From positions 1-40,549 of the forward strand of contig CAKUHB010000024.1 in NCBI GenBank assembly GCA_934655875.1: a stretch of 40,549 bases of DNA, read 5' to 3'. Positions 16,383 through 25,833 of this stretch are shown in pieces. Numbering within the stretch: the stretch's first letter is position 1; every line of letters starts with the position of its first letter. Below the pieces are notes generated by a model. It worked only from the letters and a program-made list of their open reading frames with translations, was not told the DNA's origin and did not search any database. The translations under genes and the position numbers were made by a program. This DNA comes from an uncultured Oscillospiraceae bacterium (GTDB lineage: Bacteria > Bacillota > Clostridia > Oscillospirales > Oscillospiraceae).

Positions 16383-17761
16383 AGGAACTGACACTCAAGC
16401 AGGCCGCAGAGTTCTGCTACGGCAAGCTGTCGCCGGAGACGGCGGACGGCGTCATCACCGGCGTGCAGCTGGATTCCCGGCATGTCAAGCCGGGCAATCT
16501 GTTCGTCGCGATCAAGGGCGAAAAGGTCGACGGCCATGATTATGTTTCCATGGCGGCCAAGAGCGGGGCAAGCGCCGCGCTTGTCTCCCGGCCGGTCGAA
16601 GCGGAGATCCCGACGATCCTTGTCCCCGATACCATCCGCGCCTACGGCGATCTGGCCGCAGCCTACCGCCAGCAGTCGGGCATCACGGTCATCGGCATTA
16701 CCGGCAGCGTCGGCAAGACGACGACGAAGGAAATGACGGCCTGCATGCTCTCAAGAACCTATCATACGGCCCGGACGGAGGGCAATCATAACAACAACCT
16801 CGGTCTTCCCATGACCATCCTCGATATGCCCGATGATACCGAGGCCGCCGTTCTGGAAATGGGCATGAACCACTTCGGCGAGATGGCGTATCTCACGTCC
16901 ATCGCGCGGCCCGATATTGCCATCATCACCAACATCGGCACCATGCACATCGAGCACCTTGGCTCCCGCGAGGGCATTTTACAGGCCAAGCTCGAGATCC
17001 TGCGCGGCGTGCCGAAGGACGGCGTCGGCGTCTTCAACGGAGACGAACCGCTTCTGTGGAACGTCCGCGCGGACGACGGGCATAAAAAGTACTATTACGG
17101 CATCGAAAACCACGCCTGCGACGTGACCGCTTCGGACATTCAGGAGCTGGAGGACGGCATGCGCTTCGTCGTGAACGGCTTCGGACACCGGTTTGAGCTG
17201 TTCGTCCCGGTTCTGGGCCGCCATACGGTCTATAATACGCTTGCAGCCGTGACGGCGGCGCTCCTTATGAAGGTTCCGCCGGAGATAATTCAGGCGCAGA
17301 TCTCCCAGTTCCACAACACCGGCATGCGCCAGAAGATCTACGAGCGTGACGGCTTCACCATCATCGAGGACTGCTATAACGCGGGCCCCGAGTCGACGGA
17401 AGCCGCGCTCGATATCCTCGCCGGCTTCCGCGCCCGGGCCAGGGGCCGCTGCTTTGCGGTGCTCGGCGACATGCTGGAGCTTGGCAACCGCTCCGCGGCG
17501 GAGCATTACCGCATCGGCCGCATCGCCGCGACAAAGGCGGACGTGCTCTACACCTACGGCGCAAATTCCGTGCGTATGGTCTCCGGCGCGATCACCGGCG
17601 GCATGAAGCAGAAGCTCGTCGAGCATTTTGACACGCATGAGGAGCTTGCGCACATGCTGAAAATGCGTGCCAAGCCCGGCGACGTCATCCTGTTCAAGGG
17701 CAGCCGCGGCATGCGGATGGAAAAAGTCCTGTCCCTGTTTTTTGAAGAAGAAGAGTCGTAA
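16379..17761 (+). CDS. murF: UDP-N-acetylmuramoyl-tripeptide--D-alanyl-D-alanine ligase
   Basis: A 460-residue Mur ligase that attaches D-Ala-D-Ala to the UDP-MurNAc-tripeptide, finishing the cytoplasmic precursor. DSRHVKPGNLFVAIKGEKVDGH in the N-terminal domain, ATP loop GITGSVGKTTTKEM, EGNHNNNLGLP, LEMGMNHFGEM and EDCYNAGPESTEAAL are family blocks. It starts inside the murE stop (ATGA overlap). Its reaction directly follows that of MurE and feeds MraY, the next gene. Confidence 0.97.
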   Translation: MKELTLKQAAEFCYGKLSPETADGVITGVQLDSRHVKPGNLFVAIKGEKVDGHDYVSMAAKSGASAALVSRPVEAEIPTILVPDTIRAYGDLAAAYRQQSGITVIGITGSVGKTTTKEMTACMLSRTYHTARTEGNHNNNLGLPMTILDMPDDTEAAVLEMGMNHFGEMAYLTSIARPDIAIITNIGTMHIEHLGSREGILQAKLEILRGVPKDGVGVFNGDEPLLWNVRADDGHKKYYYGIENHACDVTASDIQELEDGMRFVVNGFGHRFELFVPVLGRHTVYNTLAAVTAALLMKVPPEIIQAQISQFHNTGMRQKIYERDGFTIIEDCYNAGPESTEAALDILAGFRARARGRCFAVLGDMLELGNRSAAEHYRIGRIAATKADVLYTYGANSVRMVSGAITGGMKQKLVEHFDTHEELAHMLKMRAKPGDVILFKGSRGMRMEKVLSLFFEEEES

Positions 17762-17807
17762 CCGCACGGCCTGTTACCTATAAGAGAGAGTCTCGGAGGA
17801 GTCCGTT

Positions 17808-18806
17808 ATGGATGCAATGTTTTTTATCGTTCTCGGCGCAACGCTCGCGTCGTTTGTGCTGACGCTGCTGTTCGGCCGCTTTGTCATTCCCATGCTGCGC
17901 GCGCTGCACGCAGGTCAGTCCATCCGTGAGGTCGGCCCGCAGTGGCACAATTCCAAAGCCGGCACGCCGACCATGGGCGGCATCATGTTTATCGCGGCGA
18001 TCGTTCTGTGTACCGTCGGCTTCGGCTGGAGGTCCATGGCGCAGAACCATACCTATACGCACCTGTATGTGCTGGCCATGGCGCTGTGCTATGGTCTGGT
18101 CGGCTTCGCAGATGACTTTGTCAAGGTCAAGTACAAGCGGAACCTCGGCCTGACGGCCATTCAGAAGTTTGCCTTGCAGCTGCTTGTCGCCATAGTCTTC
18201 CTGTTCGTCCTGAAAAAGAGCGGCGAGCTGTCCTGCGACCTCTATATCCCGTTCTGGAATCTTGACCTTGCGATCCCGACTGCGGTCTATCTGATCTTCG
18301 CGGCCTTCGTCATGGTTGGCTGCGTCAACGCCGTGAACCTCACCGACGGCGTCGACGGCCTGTCCAGCAGCGTGACCATCCCGGTCATGGCCTTCTTTGC
18401 CGCCACGGCGTATATCTACGGCGCGACAACGCTCGCCCTGCTCCCGGCCACGGTCGCAGGCGGTCTTGTGGGCTTCCTCTGCTATAACTTCCATCCGGCC
18501 AAGGTCTTCATGGGCGATACCGGCTCGCTGTTCCTCGGCGGCATGGTCTGCGGTATGGCGTTCGCGCTGGATATGCCGCTGATCCTCGTGCTGGTCGGCA
18601 TCGTGTATCTCTGCGAGACGCTCTCCGTCATTTTGCAGGTCACGTATTTCAAGCTGACCCACGGCAAGCGCATCTTCAAGATGACCCCGATCCATCACCA
18701 CTTCGAGCTGTGCGGCTGGAAGGAAGAGAAGATCGTCTTCGTCTTCACGGCCATCACGCTCGTCATGTGCGTGCTGGCGTATCTCGGCGTTATGAACCGG
18801 TACTGA
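17808..18806 (+). CDS. mraY: Phospho-N-acetylmuramoyl-pentapeptide-transferase
   Basis: A 332-residue polytopic membrane enzyme that transfers phospho-MurNAc-pentapeptide to undecaprenyl phosphate, forming lipid I. About ten hydrophobic segments. Visible motifs: GTPTMGGIMF, the Mg-binding GFADDFVKVKYKRNLGL (with the DDxxK aspartates), NLTDGVDGL, FMGDTGSLFLGG and the cytoplasmic loop MTPIHHHFELCGW. GGAGGA lies 9 bases before the ATG. The next gene is ftsW: murD, which normally follows mraY, is missing here. Confidence 0.97.
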   Translation: MDAMFFIVLGATLASFVLTLLFGRFVIPMLRALHAGQSIREVGPQWHNSKAGTPTMGGIMFIAAIVLCTVGFGWRSMAQNHTYTHLYVLAMALCYGLVGFADDFVKVKYKRNLGLTAIQKFALQLLVAIVFLFVLKKSGELSCDLYIPFWNLDLAIPTAVYLIFAAFVMVGCVNAVNLTDGVDGLSSSVTIPVMAFFAATAYIYGATTLALLPATVAGGLVGFLCYNFHPAKVFMGDTGSLFLGGMVCGMAFALDMPLILVLVGIVYLCETLSVILQVTYFKLTHGKRIFKMTPIHHHFELCGWKEEKIVFVFTAITLVMCVLAYLGVMNRY

Positions 18807-18837
18807 GCCGGCCCAATCTCTGAAAGGAGCGATCCCT

Positions 18838-20040
18838 ATGGCAAGCCGTCCGGACGGCGTCACCCAGCTGTATGCGGTTCCGCAGGGCGCGGAGCCGGAG
18901 CGGCTGCCGCAGCCTGAAAAAACAAAGGAAAAGGTTCTGCTCGACGAGCGAGGCCTGCTCGATCTGCCGTTTCTGGCGCTGACGGTTCTGCTTGTCATCA
19001 TCGGCGTCATCATGGTCTTTTCCGCGTCCTACGCGCGGGCATATTACAAGACCGGCAATTCTACCTATTATTTTGCACGCCAGGCGATCTTTGCGGTCGT
19101 CGGCATCGGAGCCATGCTGTTTGTCAGCCGGCTCAATTATCAGCTCTGGCGCAGTGCGTCGTTTATCATTCTGGGCGTTTCCGTGGTCTTTCTGATGCTC
19201 GTGCCGATCATCGGCTCGACGGCCAACGGCGCAAAGCGCTGGATCGAGGTCGCGGGCATCCGCTTCCAGCCGTCGGAGCTGGCGAAGATCTCCATTATCA
19301 TGACCTTCGCCGCCCTCATTTCGACCTACCGCGATAAAATGCGCACCTTCCGCTACGGCATTCTGCCGTTTGCCGTCATCATGGTCGTTCTGTGCGGCCT
19401 TGTCGCGCTGGAGCGCCATTTCTCCTGCATCCTCATCATGCTCCTGCTGGCTGCGGCCATGCTGTTTCTCGGCGGCGTGCAGCTCAAGTGGTTCGCACTG
19501 GGCGCGGTGGTTGTCGGATTGTTCGCACTTATCTACCTCAAGACGCAGGGCTACGCCGGCAGCCGCATCACGGCCTGGCGCGACCCCGCTTCCGATCCGA
19601 CGGATAACGGCTATCAGATCCTGCAATCGCTCTACGCCATCGGCTCCGGCGGTCTGATGGGCCTCGGCCTTGGAAAGAGCCGCCAGAAATACCTCTACCT
19701 GCCCGAGGAGCATAACGACTACATTTTCCCTATCCTCTGCGAGGAGCTGGGCTTTGTTGGCGCAATGGTCGTGATCTTACTGTTCATCCTTCTGATCGTG
19801 CGCGGCTATTATATCGCCATGCACGCGCGTGACCGCTTCGGCGCGCTGCTTGCCGCCGGTATCTCCACGCACCTCGCCCTGCAAACCTTCCTCAATATCG
19901 GCGTCGTCACGAATTTCCTGCCGGCCACCGGCATTTCGCTGCCGTTCTTCTCCTACGGCGGCACGGCGCTGCTGTTGCAGCTGTTTGAAATGGGCGTCGT
20001 TCTGGCCGTCTCGCGCCAGTGCGACAATAAACTTCTCTGA
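18838..20040 (+). CDS. ftsW: SEDS-family peptidoglycan glycosyltransferase FtsW
   Basis: A 400-residue polytopic SEDS protein that polymerises lipid II at the septum together with the class B PBP. An extra cytoplasmic tail of about 40 residues precedes the first transmembrane segment. Family motifs: FSASYARAYYKTGNSTYYFARQ-type first loop, GAKRWIEVAGIRFQPSELAK, GYQILQSLYAIGSGGLMGLG, LPEEHNDYIFPILCEELG and the last NFLPATGISLPFFSYGGTAL. RodA is the alternative paralogue, but position between mraY and murG argues for FtsW. AAAGGAG lies 8 bases before the ATG. Confidence 0.94.
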   Translation: MASRPDGVTQLYAVPQGAEPERLPQPEKTKEKVLLDERGLLDLPFLALTVLLVIIGVIMVFSASYARAYYKTGNSTYYFARQAIFAVVGIGAMLFVSRLNYQLWRSASFIILGVSVVFLMLVPIIGSTANGAKRWIEVAGIRFQPSELAKISIIMTFAALISTYRDKMRTFRYGILPFAVIMVVLCGLVALERHFSCILIMLLLAAAMLFLGGVQLKWFALGAVVVGLFALIYLKTQGYAGSRITAWRDPASDPTDNGYQILQSLYAIGSGGLMGLGLGKSRQKYLYLPEEHNDYIFPILCEELGFVGAMVVILLFILLIVRGYYIAMHARDRFGALLAAGISTHLALQTFLNIGVVTNFLPATGISLPFFSYGGTALLLQLFEMGVVLAVSRQCDNKLL

Positions 20041-20057
20041 TGAGGGGACGGAAGGCT

Positions 20058-21179
20058 ATGAACATCGTCTTTACCTGCGGCGGCACCGGCGGGCATATCT
20101 ATCCCGCCATTGCGGTCGCCCGCATGTTCCGCGAGCGCCAGCCGGACTGTAGGATCCTGTTTATCGGCGCGGAGGACGGCATGGAGAACAAGCTCGTCCC
20201 GCGCGAGGGCTTCCGGCTCGAAACTGTGAAGATCTCCAACTATCAGCGGAAGTTGACGCCCGCCGCCGTCTGGCACAACCTTGTGACCGTGCAGCGCATG
20301 GCGGCGACGTTTGCAAAGACCCGGCGCATTCTGAAGGACTTTGCGCCCGACGTCATCGTCGGCACCGGCGGCTATGCCAGCTTCCCGGCCCTGAAGGTCG
20401 GCGCGAAGCTCGGCATTCCGACCTGCGTGCATGAGTCGAACGCCGTTCCGGGCCTGACGACCAGAATGGTCGCGCGCACGGCCAGCCGTATTATGGTCTC
20501 ATTCGAGTCCAGCCGGCAGTATTATCCCGAACCCGATAAGGTCCTCCTGACCGGCACGCCGGTGCGCGAGGAATTTCTCTACGCCAGACGCCAGCAGGCG
20601 CGCGAAGCGCTCGGCCTTGGCGAAAAGCCGCTCGTCGTGTCCTGCTGGGGCAGTCTCGGCGCGCGGGAAATGAATAAAAAAATCGCGCAGTTCATGCGCT
20701 GCGAATGTGAAGACGGCACGCCGTTTCACCACATCCACGCCACCGGCTCCTTCGGCTGGCGCTGGATGCCGGAGTATGTAAAGGAACAGGGCGTCGATCT
20801 GTCTGCGCACCCGGCGCTGGACATGCGGGAATATATCTATGACATGCCGCAGGTGCTCGCGGCGGCGGATCTCATCATCTGCCGCGCAGGCGCGGCGACC
20901 ATTGCCGAGGTCTGCGCGAGCGGTACGCCCTGCATCATGGTGCCGAGCCCCAACGTGACCGACAACCATCAGGAAAAGAACGCGCGCGTGCTGGAGGCCG
21001 CCGGTGCGGCGCAGGTCATCCGCGAATCGGACTGCGACGGCCAGAGTCTTTACGGGGCGGCAAAGGCTATTTTGAACGACCCGGAGCGCATGCGCGTCAT
21101 GCGCACGGCTGCCCGCGGCATGGCCGTGGTCGACGCGGCGGAGCGCATTTACCAGACGGCGCTCGAACTGGCACGATAA
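20058..21179 (+). CDS. murG: Undecaprenyldiphospho-muramoylpentapeptide beta-N-acetylglucosaminyltransferase
   Basis: A 373-residue GT-B glycosyltransferase on the inner face of the membrane that adds GlcNAc to lipid I, making lipid II. The start NIVFTCGGTGGHIYPAIAVA holds the GGTGGH acceptor-binding loop. GTGGYASFPAL, HESNAVPGLTTR, LTGTPVREEF and the donor-site region ICRAGAATIAEVCASGTPCI complete the pattern. An ATG at 20040 overlapping the ftsW stop is in frame, but the ATG at 20058 gives the usual N-terminus and has GAGGGG upstream. Confidence 0.96.
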   Translation: MNIVFTCGGTGGHIYPAIAVARMFRERQPDCRILFIGAEDGMENKLVPREGFRLETVKISNYQRKLTPAAVWHNLVTVQRMAATFAKTRRILKDFAPDVIVGTGGYASFPALKVGAKLGIPTCVHESNAVPGLTTRMVARTASRIMVSFESSRQYYPEPDKVLLTGTPVREEFLYARRQQAREALGLGEKPLVVSCWGSLGAREMNKKIAQFMRCECEDGTPFHHIHATGSFGWRWMPEYVKEQGVDLSAHPALDMREYIYDMPQVLAAADLIICRAGAATIAEVCASGTPCIMVPSPNVTDNHQEKNARVLEAAGAAQVIRESDCDGQSLYGAAKAILNDPERMRVMRTAARGMAVVDAAERIYQTALELAR

Positions 21180-21231
21180 TAGGAGCGGACGCATAGGATG
21201 GGCAAAATCCAAAGGTCTGGAGGAACTGCCC

Positions 21232-22500
21232 ATGCCTGCGCTGCTCGTTTCCAAATCGCCGCCGCTTCACGGCGAGCTGACCGTACACGGAGCCAAAAAC
21301 AGCGTCCTGCCCATTCTGGCGGCGACGCTTCTCTGCCGGACGCCATGCGTCCTGCATAACTGCCCGGATATCCTCGATGTGACGCACGCGCTCGCCATGC
21401 TGCGCAGCCTTGGCTGCACGTATGAGCGCCGCGGCGCGAGCATCTACATAGACACGCGCGGCTGTACCGGCGGCCGGATCCCGCCGGAGCTGGCCGGCGC
21501 CATGCGCGCGTCCGGCCTGTTTCTCGGCGCGCTTCTGGCAAGAACCGGCGAAGCCGAGCTGAGCCTGCCCGGCGGCTGCCCGATCGGCGAGCGGCCGATG
21601 GACTATCATTTGCAGGCCTTCCGCGCGCTTGGCGCGGAGGTCAGCCAGACGCAGCAGACTGTCTGCTGCAAAGCATCGCGCCTGACCGGCGCGAAGCTCC
21701 GCCTGCCCGGCCCCAGCGTCGGCGCGACGGAGAACGCCGTGCTCGCCGCCATCGGCGCGCCGGGCGAAACGACGATCGAAAACGCGGCCAGAGAGCCGGA
21801 GATCGCAGATCTTGCCGGATTCCTCTGTGCCTGCGGCGCAAGGATCACCGGCGCGGGGACGTCCTGCATCCACATATCCGGCGGCGAGCCGCTGACCGGC
21901 GCGACCTATACCGTCCTGCCCGACCGCATTGAGACGGCAACGTTCCTCTGTGCCTGCGCCGCCTGCGGCGGGACGCTCACGCTGCGCCGTGCCGCGCCGC
22001 AGCTGCTGCGGCCCGTCCTTGACGCGCTGCGGCAGAGCGGCTGCCGGATCGACTGCGGGCCGGATGCCATCACCATCTGCCGCCATGGCAGGCTGACGGC
22101 CTGCCGTCCGGTCGTCTCAGAGCCGTATCCCGGCTTTCCGACGGACGCGATGCCGGTGCTTCTGGCGTCGCAGCTGCTGGCGAAAGGGGAGACGGCCTTC
22201 ACGGAGACCATTTTTGAGAACCGCTTTCTTCACGTGCGGCAGCTGCAAAAGCTCGGCGCGGCGCTTTCCCAGCAGGGGCGCACCGTCCGGCTGCACGGCG
22301 TTCCCACGCTCCATGCCGCACAGCTGCGGGCCGACGATCTGCGCGGCGGCGCTGCGCTGGTGATCGCCGCGATGTGCGCCGAGGGGGAAAGTACCATTTT
22401 TGGAGTAAAACACATCGAACGGGGATATGATAATCTGGAAACCGCACTCCAAAGCGCAGGAGCCGCCCTGAAAACAGTGGAAATCCCAAATGGAATGTGA
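21232..22500 (+). CDS. murA: UDP-N-acetylglucosamine 1-carboxyvinyltransferase
   Basis: A 422-residue EPSP-synthase-fold enzyme that transfers enolpyruvyl from PEP to UDP-GlcNAc, the first committed step of peptidoglycan synthesis and the target of fosfomycin. Lys22 in HGAKNSVLP and Cys116 in LPGGCPIGERPMDYH match the catalytic Lys and the Cys attacked by fosfomycin. PGPSVGATEN and PYPGFPTDAMPVLLA are further family blocks. The start follows GGAGGAAC. Its place between murG and ftsQ occupies the position held by murB or murC in many dcw clusters. Confidence 0.94.
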   Translation: MPALLVSKSPPLHGELTVHGAKNSVLPILAATLLCRTPCVLHNCPDILDVTHALAMLRSLGCTYERRGASIYIDTRGCTGGRIPPELAGAMRASGLFLGALLARTGEAELSLPGGCPIGERPMDYHLQAFRALGAEVSQTQQTVCCKASRLTGAKLRLPGPSVGATENAVLAAIGAPGETTIENAAREPEIADLAGFLCACGARITGAGTSCIHISGGEPLTGATYTVLPDRIETATFLCACAACGGTLTLRRAAPQLLRPVLDALRQSGCRIDCGPDAITICRHGRLTACRPVVSEPYPGFPTDAMPVLLASQLLAKGETAFTETIFENRFLHVRQLQKLGAALSQQGRTVRLHGVPTLHAAQLRADDLRGGAALVIAAMCAEGESTIFGVKHIERGYDNLETALQSAGAALKTVEIPNGM

Positions 22501-22544
22501 TATAATCAGAGCCAAATTGCAGCTTCCCAAAGGAGAACCGGGTT

Positions 22545-23330
22545 ATGCGCACGAAGAAAAGCCAACTGAATCAGGAATCCCGCGCCGCCGGAAAAGCGCG
22601 GCGGGTGCGCAGCGGCGTGCTCGGAAAGCTGCTGATCATGCTGGCCATCGTCGCAGCCGTTGTCTTCGGCGTTGCGATCTTCTTCAAGGTCAACACCATC
22701 GAGGTGCAGGGCAACACGGTCTATTCTGCCGAGCAGGTCATCGAAGCTTCGCAGATCCGGCAGGGCGATAACCTTCTGACCGTCAACAAGGCGCTGGCCG
22801 TCGGCAATATCAAGGCGGCGCTTCCTTATGTCGAGGACGTGTCCATCGTCCGCAGCCTGCCGGACGGCATCATCATTGAGGTGCGCGAGAGCACGATCTC
22901 CTTCGCCGTCATGACCGACACGAACGCTGCGTGGCTCATGGGCCCCGGCGGCAAGGCGCTTGAGCGTATCGAGCCGGCAGCCTTCAACGAATACCCGCAC
23001 ATCGACGGGCTTCTCATCGCCAGCCCCACTGCGGGGCAGAGCGTTTCGTCCTCGTCGCCCACGGCGCTGAGTGCCGTTCTGAGCGTGCTGCGCGAGCTGG
23101 ACGGCACCGGCCTTCTCGAGCATATCCGCGCCATCAACGTGGAAAAGGAATATGACATCGTCATGTGGTACGACGACCGCTATGAGATCAAGCTCGGCGG
23201 CACCGACGAGATGGCCTATAAGATCCGCTATCTCTGCTCGATCCTCGAGCAGCTCAGCGAATATCAGGCCGGTACGATCGATCTGAGCCGGGCGGCGGAG
23301 AAAAAAGCGACGTTCCAACCGTCGACCTGA
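22545..23330 (+). CDS. ftsQ: Cell division protein FtsQ/DivIB
   Basis: A 261-residue bitopic protein: a basic cytoplasmic tail (1-26), one transmembrane helix (about 27-49, LLIMLAIVAAVVFGVAIFF), then a POTRA domain starting VNTIEVQGNTVYSAEQVIEA and ending LPDGIIIEVRES. A beta domain follows. In Gram-positive bacteria it is called DivIB; it forms a complex with FtsL and DivIC that regulates septal wall synthesis. AAAGGAG lies 9 bases before the ATG. It ends before the separate ftsZ promoter. FtsA, often encoded between ftsQ and ftsZ, is absent. Confidence 0.92.
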   Translation: MRTKKSQLNQESRAAGKARRVRSGVLGKLLIMLAIVAAVVFGVAIFFKVNTIEVQGNTVYSAEQVIEASQIRQGDNLLTVNKALAVGNIKAALPYVEDVSIVRSLPDGIIIEVRESTISFAVMTDTNAAWLMGPGGKALERIEPAAFNEYPHIDGLLIASPTAGQSVSSSSPTALSAVLSVLRELDGTGLLEHIRAINVEKEYDIVMWYDDRYEIKLGGTDEMAYKIRYLCSILEQLSEYQAGTIDLSRAAEKKATFQPST

Positions 23331-23373
23331 CGCAAAAAAACGCAGTTTTCCCGCTTTTTTTCCATAAATTCTA

Positions 23374-23402
23374 TTGACGCACCTGCTTTTTCGAGATAGA
23401 AT
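23374..23402 (+). promoter_or_regulatory. Promoter of ftsZ
   Basis: TTGACG (23374-23379), 17 bases, TAGAAT (23397-23402), 63 bases before the ftsZ start. This is one of the best vegetative-type promoters in the window, so ftsZ can be transcribed separately from the rest of the cluster. Confidence 0.85.
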
Positions 23403-23465
23403 AAAGTCGACATAATGCAAAACGATGCAGTTTTACGGGCTGTGAGATATATAGGAGGAAGACAA

Positions 23466-24545
<1,080 letters not shown>

Positions 24546-24569
24546 GTTCCGCACCCCATCGATGCATCA

Positions 24570-24599
24570 GGAGCGCTGCATGCCGCAGCGCTCCTTTTT
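24570..24599 (+). terminator. Terminator of the dcw cluster after ftsZ
   Basis: GGAGCGCTGC (24570-24579) and GCAGCGCTCC (24585-24594) pair around ATGCC, followed by five T. Confidence 0.9.
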
Positions 24600-24688
24600 G
24601 ACGAATGGCGGGGCTTTTTCACGCATTCTTCGTGGTTCTGCCCGGAAATATGAAAATTTTTCATGCAATCTGACGAATTTCCAAGCGG

Positions 24689-24720
24689 CACTTTACTTTG
24701 AAGCATTAAAGTGTTACGAT
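24689..24720 (+). promoter_or_regulatory. Promoter with overlapping dyad before the TrpR-like gene
   Basis: CACTTTA (24689-24695) and TAAAGTG (24707-24713) form a perfect inverted repeat around 11 bases. It overlaps a plausible promoter, TTTACT (24692-24697), 17 bases, TACGAT (24715-24720). The dyad would cover the -35 and spacer, a typical repressor site. Autoregulation by the TrpR-like protein is inference. Confidence 0.5.
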
Positions 24721-24763
24721 AAATAAACTTGAGCATCACCATAAGTAAAGGAGATATCTGACT

Positions 24764-25087
24764 TTGAACAATCGCAACAAACGCTCCGACCCCGAAAGCG
24801 AGCTTTACAGCGCCATCCTCAAGCTGCAAACGGTGGAGGAGTGCTATGATTTCTTTACCGACCTGTGCACGTTCTCCGAGCTGAAGGCCATGGAGCAGCG
24901 GTTCGAGCTGGCCAAGCTTCTCAACGACGGCCTGATCTATAACGACATCCTTGAAAAGACCGGTGCGTCCAGCGCGACGATCAGCCGCGTCAACCGCAGC
25001 CTGAACTACGGCATGGGCGCCTACCGCGTCATCTTCGACCGCATGAAGCAGGACGAGGAGAAGCAGCAGGAGGAGACGGACGCGTGA
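24764..25087 (+). CDS. TrpR-like (YerC/YecD family) HTH protein
   Basis: A 107-residue helix-turn-helix protein. YSAILKLQTVEECYDFFTDL at the N-terminus and FELAKLLNDGLIYNDILEKTGASSATISRVNRSL in the HTH region are characteristic of the YerC/YecD branch of the TrpR superfamily. Gram-positive members are not known to bind tryptophan. It starts with TTG after AAAGGAG. A GTGA overlap couples it to the following methyltransferase gene. Target and ligand are unknown; the dyad at 24689-24713 is a candidate site. Confidence 0.88.
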   Translation: MNNRNKRSDPESELYSAILKLQTVEECYDFFTDLCTFSELKAMEQRFELAKLLNDGLIYNDILEKTGASSATISRVNRSLNYGMGAYRVIFDRMKQDEEKQQEETDA

Positions 25088-25833
25088 GCGCCTACGAAAC
25101 GCTTGCCGCCTGCTATGACGAGCTGACCTACGACATTCCATACGAAAAGAATCTGACCTTTTTTGAGCGCCTGTGCGCGCGTGCACACCTTCAGCCCCGG
25201 ACGGTGCTGGATCTTGCGTGCGGCACAGGCTCGCTTTCTGTGCTGCTGGCGCAGCGCGGCTACCGCGTCATCGGCGCGGATCTGTCAGAGGAAATGCTGG
25301 CCGAAGCGGAACAGAAGGCGCAGGCGCTTTCTGACAACCGCCCGTTCTTCATCTGCCAGAGCATGCAGTGCCTGCGGCTGGCCGATCCGGTCGACGCCGT
25401 GATCTGCGCGCTCGACAGCATCAACTACCTGCAAAAACCCGCGGACTGCCGCAAAACGTTCCAGCGGGTCGCGAAGGCACTGACGCCGGGCGGGCTCTTT
25501 GTGTTCGACATCAATACCCCCTGTAAGCTCCGCGGACTGGACGGACAGGTCTTCCTCGACGAGACCGACGATACCTACTGCGTCTGGCGCACGGAATTTG
25601 ATGAAAAGAAACGCCTGTGCTATTACGGCATGGACATTTTCCGCCTGCATGACGCTGGCTGGCAGCGCTCGTTTGAAGAGCATATCGAATACGCCTACGA
25701 ACCGGAGGAGCTGGAAGAATGGCTGCGTGAAGCTGGCTTCACCGATATCCGCCAGTACGGCGATCTGGTGCTCCGCCGCCCGAAGCAGACGGAACAGCGC
25801 ATTTTCTTCAGCGCAAGAAAGGAGACCCCATGA
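25084..25833 (+). CDS. Class I SAM-dependent methyltransferase, substrate unknown
   Basis: A 249-residue Rossmann-fold methyltransferase. Motif I is VLDLACGTGSLSVLLAQRGY, followed by GADLSEEMLAEA, DAVICALDSINYL and GGLFVFDINTP, the normal order for small-molecule-type enzymes. The N-terminal YETLAACYDELTYD is typical of a group found next to regulators in Firmicutes. GTG start within the upstream stop (GTGA) and an ATGA overlap with hslO place it in the middle of a three-gene operon. The substrate cannot be told from the sequence. Confidence 0.85.
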   Translation: MSAYETLAACYDELTYDIPYEKNLTFFERLCARAHLQPRTVLDLACGTGSLSVLLAQRGYRVIGADLSEEMLAEAEQKAQALSDNRPFFICQSMQCLRLADPVDAVICALDSINYLQKPADCRKTFQRVAKALTPGGLFVFDINTPCKLRGLDGQVFLDETDDTYCVWRTEFDEKKRLCYYGMDIFRLHDAGWQRSFEEHIEYAYEPEELEEWLREAGFTDIRQYGDLVLRRPKQTEQRIFFSARKETP

